Shown here: in pieces, positions 63,162 through 64,000 of the stretch
Layout of the letters: each line of letters starts with the position of its first letter
How positions within the stretch are numbered: the first letter of the stretch is position 1
Assembly (NCBI GenBank): GCA_900545915.1
Contig: URAV01000002.1
Coordinates: 62,001-126,000 of the forward strand
Direction: 5' to 3'
From: an uncultured Porphyromonadaceae bacterium
GTDB taxonomy: Bacteria; Bacteroidota; Bacteroidia; Bacteroidales; Coprobacteraceae
DNA: 64,000 nt
The notes under the pieces: model-generated
Databases searched by the model: none
Told to the model about the DNA's origin: nothing
The model's input: the letters and a program-made list of their open reading frames with translations, nothing else
Program-made: the position numbers and the translations under genes

Positions 63162-64000
63162 TTAAATTTCGATACCTAATACTTTGCATATAATAGCTTG
63201 ACGGGCATATAATCCGTTTTTAGCCTGTTCAAAATAGTAAGCTTTCGGGTTGTCGTCTACATCGTATGCGATTTCGTTTACGCGAGGAAGCGGGTGCAGT
63301 ATCCGTAAGTTCGGTTTACTGTTTTCCAACATTTGATTATGGAGAGTATATACGTTTTTTACTTTTTCATATTCCATGAGGTCGGTAAAACGTTCTCGTT
63401 GAACGCGGGTCATATATAGTATATCTGCCTGATTGATGACTTCTTCTGTGAAATCTTGATGCTCTTGATAGGGAATTCCTAATTTATCGCAATAAATTTT
63501 ATATTCTTCCGGCATTTTCAATTCTTCAGGGGCTACGAAGTGAAACGTAGGTTTGAAGTGTGACATTGCCATAAGTAAAGAGTGTACGGTTCTTCCGTAT
63601 TTTAGATCTCCCACCATCGTAATGTTTAGATTCTCTAATGTTCCTTGTGTCTTATATATAGAGTAAAGGTCGAGCATTGTTTGCGACGGGTGCTGATTAG
63701 CTCCGTCTCCTGCATTTATAATAGGAATTGAAGAAACCTCAGAGGCATATCGTGCAGCTCCGTCTAGATAATGACGCATAATGATGAGATCTACATAGTT
63801 ACTGACCATCATTATCGTGTCTTTAAGGGTTTCGCCTTTGGTCGAACTCGTAGTAGATGCATCGGAAAAACCGATAATTCTCCCTCCCAATCGGTTTACT
63901 GCCGTTTCGAAACTGAGTCGGGTACGCGTAGATGGTTCAAAAAATAAGGTTGCAATCACTTTACCTTCCAATACTTTTCTGTTCGGGTTTTCTTCAAATT
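63162..64000 (-). CDS. pyrB: Aspartate carbamoyltransferase catalytic chain, partial
   Basis: Catalytic subunit that forms carbamoyl-aspartate in pyrimidine synthesis. The 5' end lies beyond the window: the frame is open through position 64000 ([11 protein letters not shown]...) and about 25-30 N-terminal residues are missing. It has the carbamoyl-phosphate motif [13 protein letters not shown], the KDT motif (LKDTIMM), the [13 protein letters not shown] loop and HPLPRVNEI. Length to the stop agrees with the 305-310 residue family. Confidence 0.97.
   Translation of the reverse strand, partial: FEENPNRKVLEGKVIATLFFEPSTRTRLSFETAVNRLGGRIIGFSDASTTSSTKGETLKDTIMMVSNYVDLIIMRHYLDGAARYASEVSSIPIINAGDGANQHPSQTMLDLYSIYKTQGTLENLNITMVGDLKYGRTVHSLLMAMSHFKPTFHFVAPEELKMPEEYKIYCDKLGIPYQEHQDFTEEVINQADILYMTRVQRERFTDLMEYEKVKNVYTLHNQMLENSKPNLRILHPLPRVNEIAYDVDDNPKAYYFEQAKNGLYARQAIICKVLGIEI

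Noticed and set aside
1..64000. tRNA, rRNA or CRISPR features
   Set aside because: No clover-leaf, rRNA or regularly spaced repeat pattern found on reading both strands; a tRNAscan or CRISPR search was not possible here.

Overview
The window looks like a chromosomal segment of a low-GC member of the Bacteroidales. The evidence is Bacteroidetes-type promoter boxes (TAnnTTTG) upstream of many genes, a type IX secretion (T9SS) C-terminal sorting domain, GH92/GH43/GH2/GH31 secreted glycosidases, a PorT-like barrel, and a KamA-type radical SAM protein. The T9SS signal together with a CAZyme-rich accessory region suggests a gut Bacteroidales outside Bacteroides proper (Barnesiella/Coprobacter/Porphyromonadaceae-like). 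That placement is inference only.

Layout. 1-7.4 kb: a RecD/Pif1-like helicase, a convergent cardiolipin synthase, and an operon of two secreted SGNH proteins plus an MBOAT O-acyltransferase, which probably O-acylates a cell-surface glycan. 7.5-14.5 kb: an exported thioredoxin, a secreted DUF6359-like protein, a urea transporter, an EamA transporter, the lactate-utilisation operon lutABC, a candidate structured small RNA and a small winged-helix protein. 14.7-18.6 kb: a complete 3,885-bp IS1595-family transposon with 25-bp terminal inverted repeats and a perfect 8-bp target duplication. It carries a lipoprotein and three unknown ORFs as cargo and is inserted exactly at the stop codon of a PiT phosphate transporter. 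18.6-30 kb: the PiT transporter, an Spx/ArsC-like protein, a large hybrid histidine kinase, a thioredoxin-like/DUF6582-like pair, a GT87-like and a DUF418 membrane protein, and a nitronate monooxygenase.

30.3-57.5 kb is an accessory glycan-degradation locus with no SusC/SusD pair. It holds a GH28/GH49-like beta-helix, GH92, sialate O-acetylesterase, an alpha/beta esterase, a T9SS-exported DUF5010/tectonin-like protein, GH2-PA14, GH43-F5/8C-FN3, a polysaccharide deacetylase, GH31 and GH2 with nested F5/8C domains. Lying inside it is an 842-residue membrane-spanning protein that joins a periplasmic LamG/Kelch-like sensor to a cytoplasmic SARP-type winged helix plus BTAD. It is the best candidate for a one-protein regulator of this locus. 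A 45-residue basic ORF ending in a long perfect inverted repeat sits beside it.

57.6-64 kb is housekeeping: an extended KamA-family protein, glyA, a PorT-like barrel, a flavin reductase, pyrI and pyrB (pyrB runs off the window).

Throughout the window, and only between genes, there is a dispersed family of about 176-bp repeats with imperfect inverted ends (AGAGCCTGTCTAAATTT...), with at least six long copies and several solo ends. I saw no tRNA, rRNA or CRISPR array.
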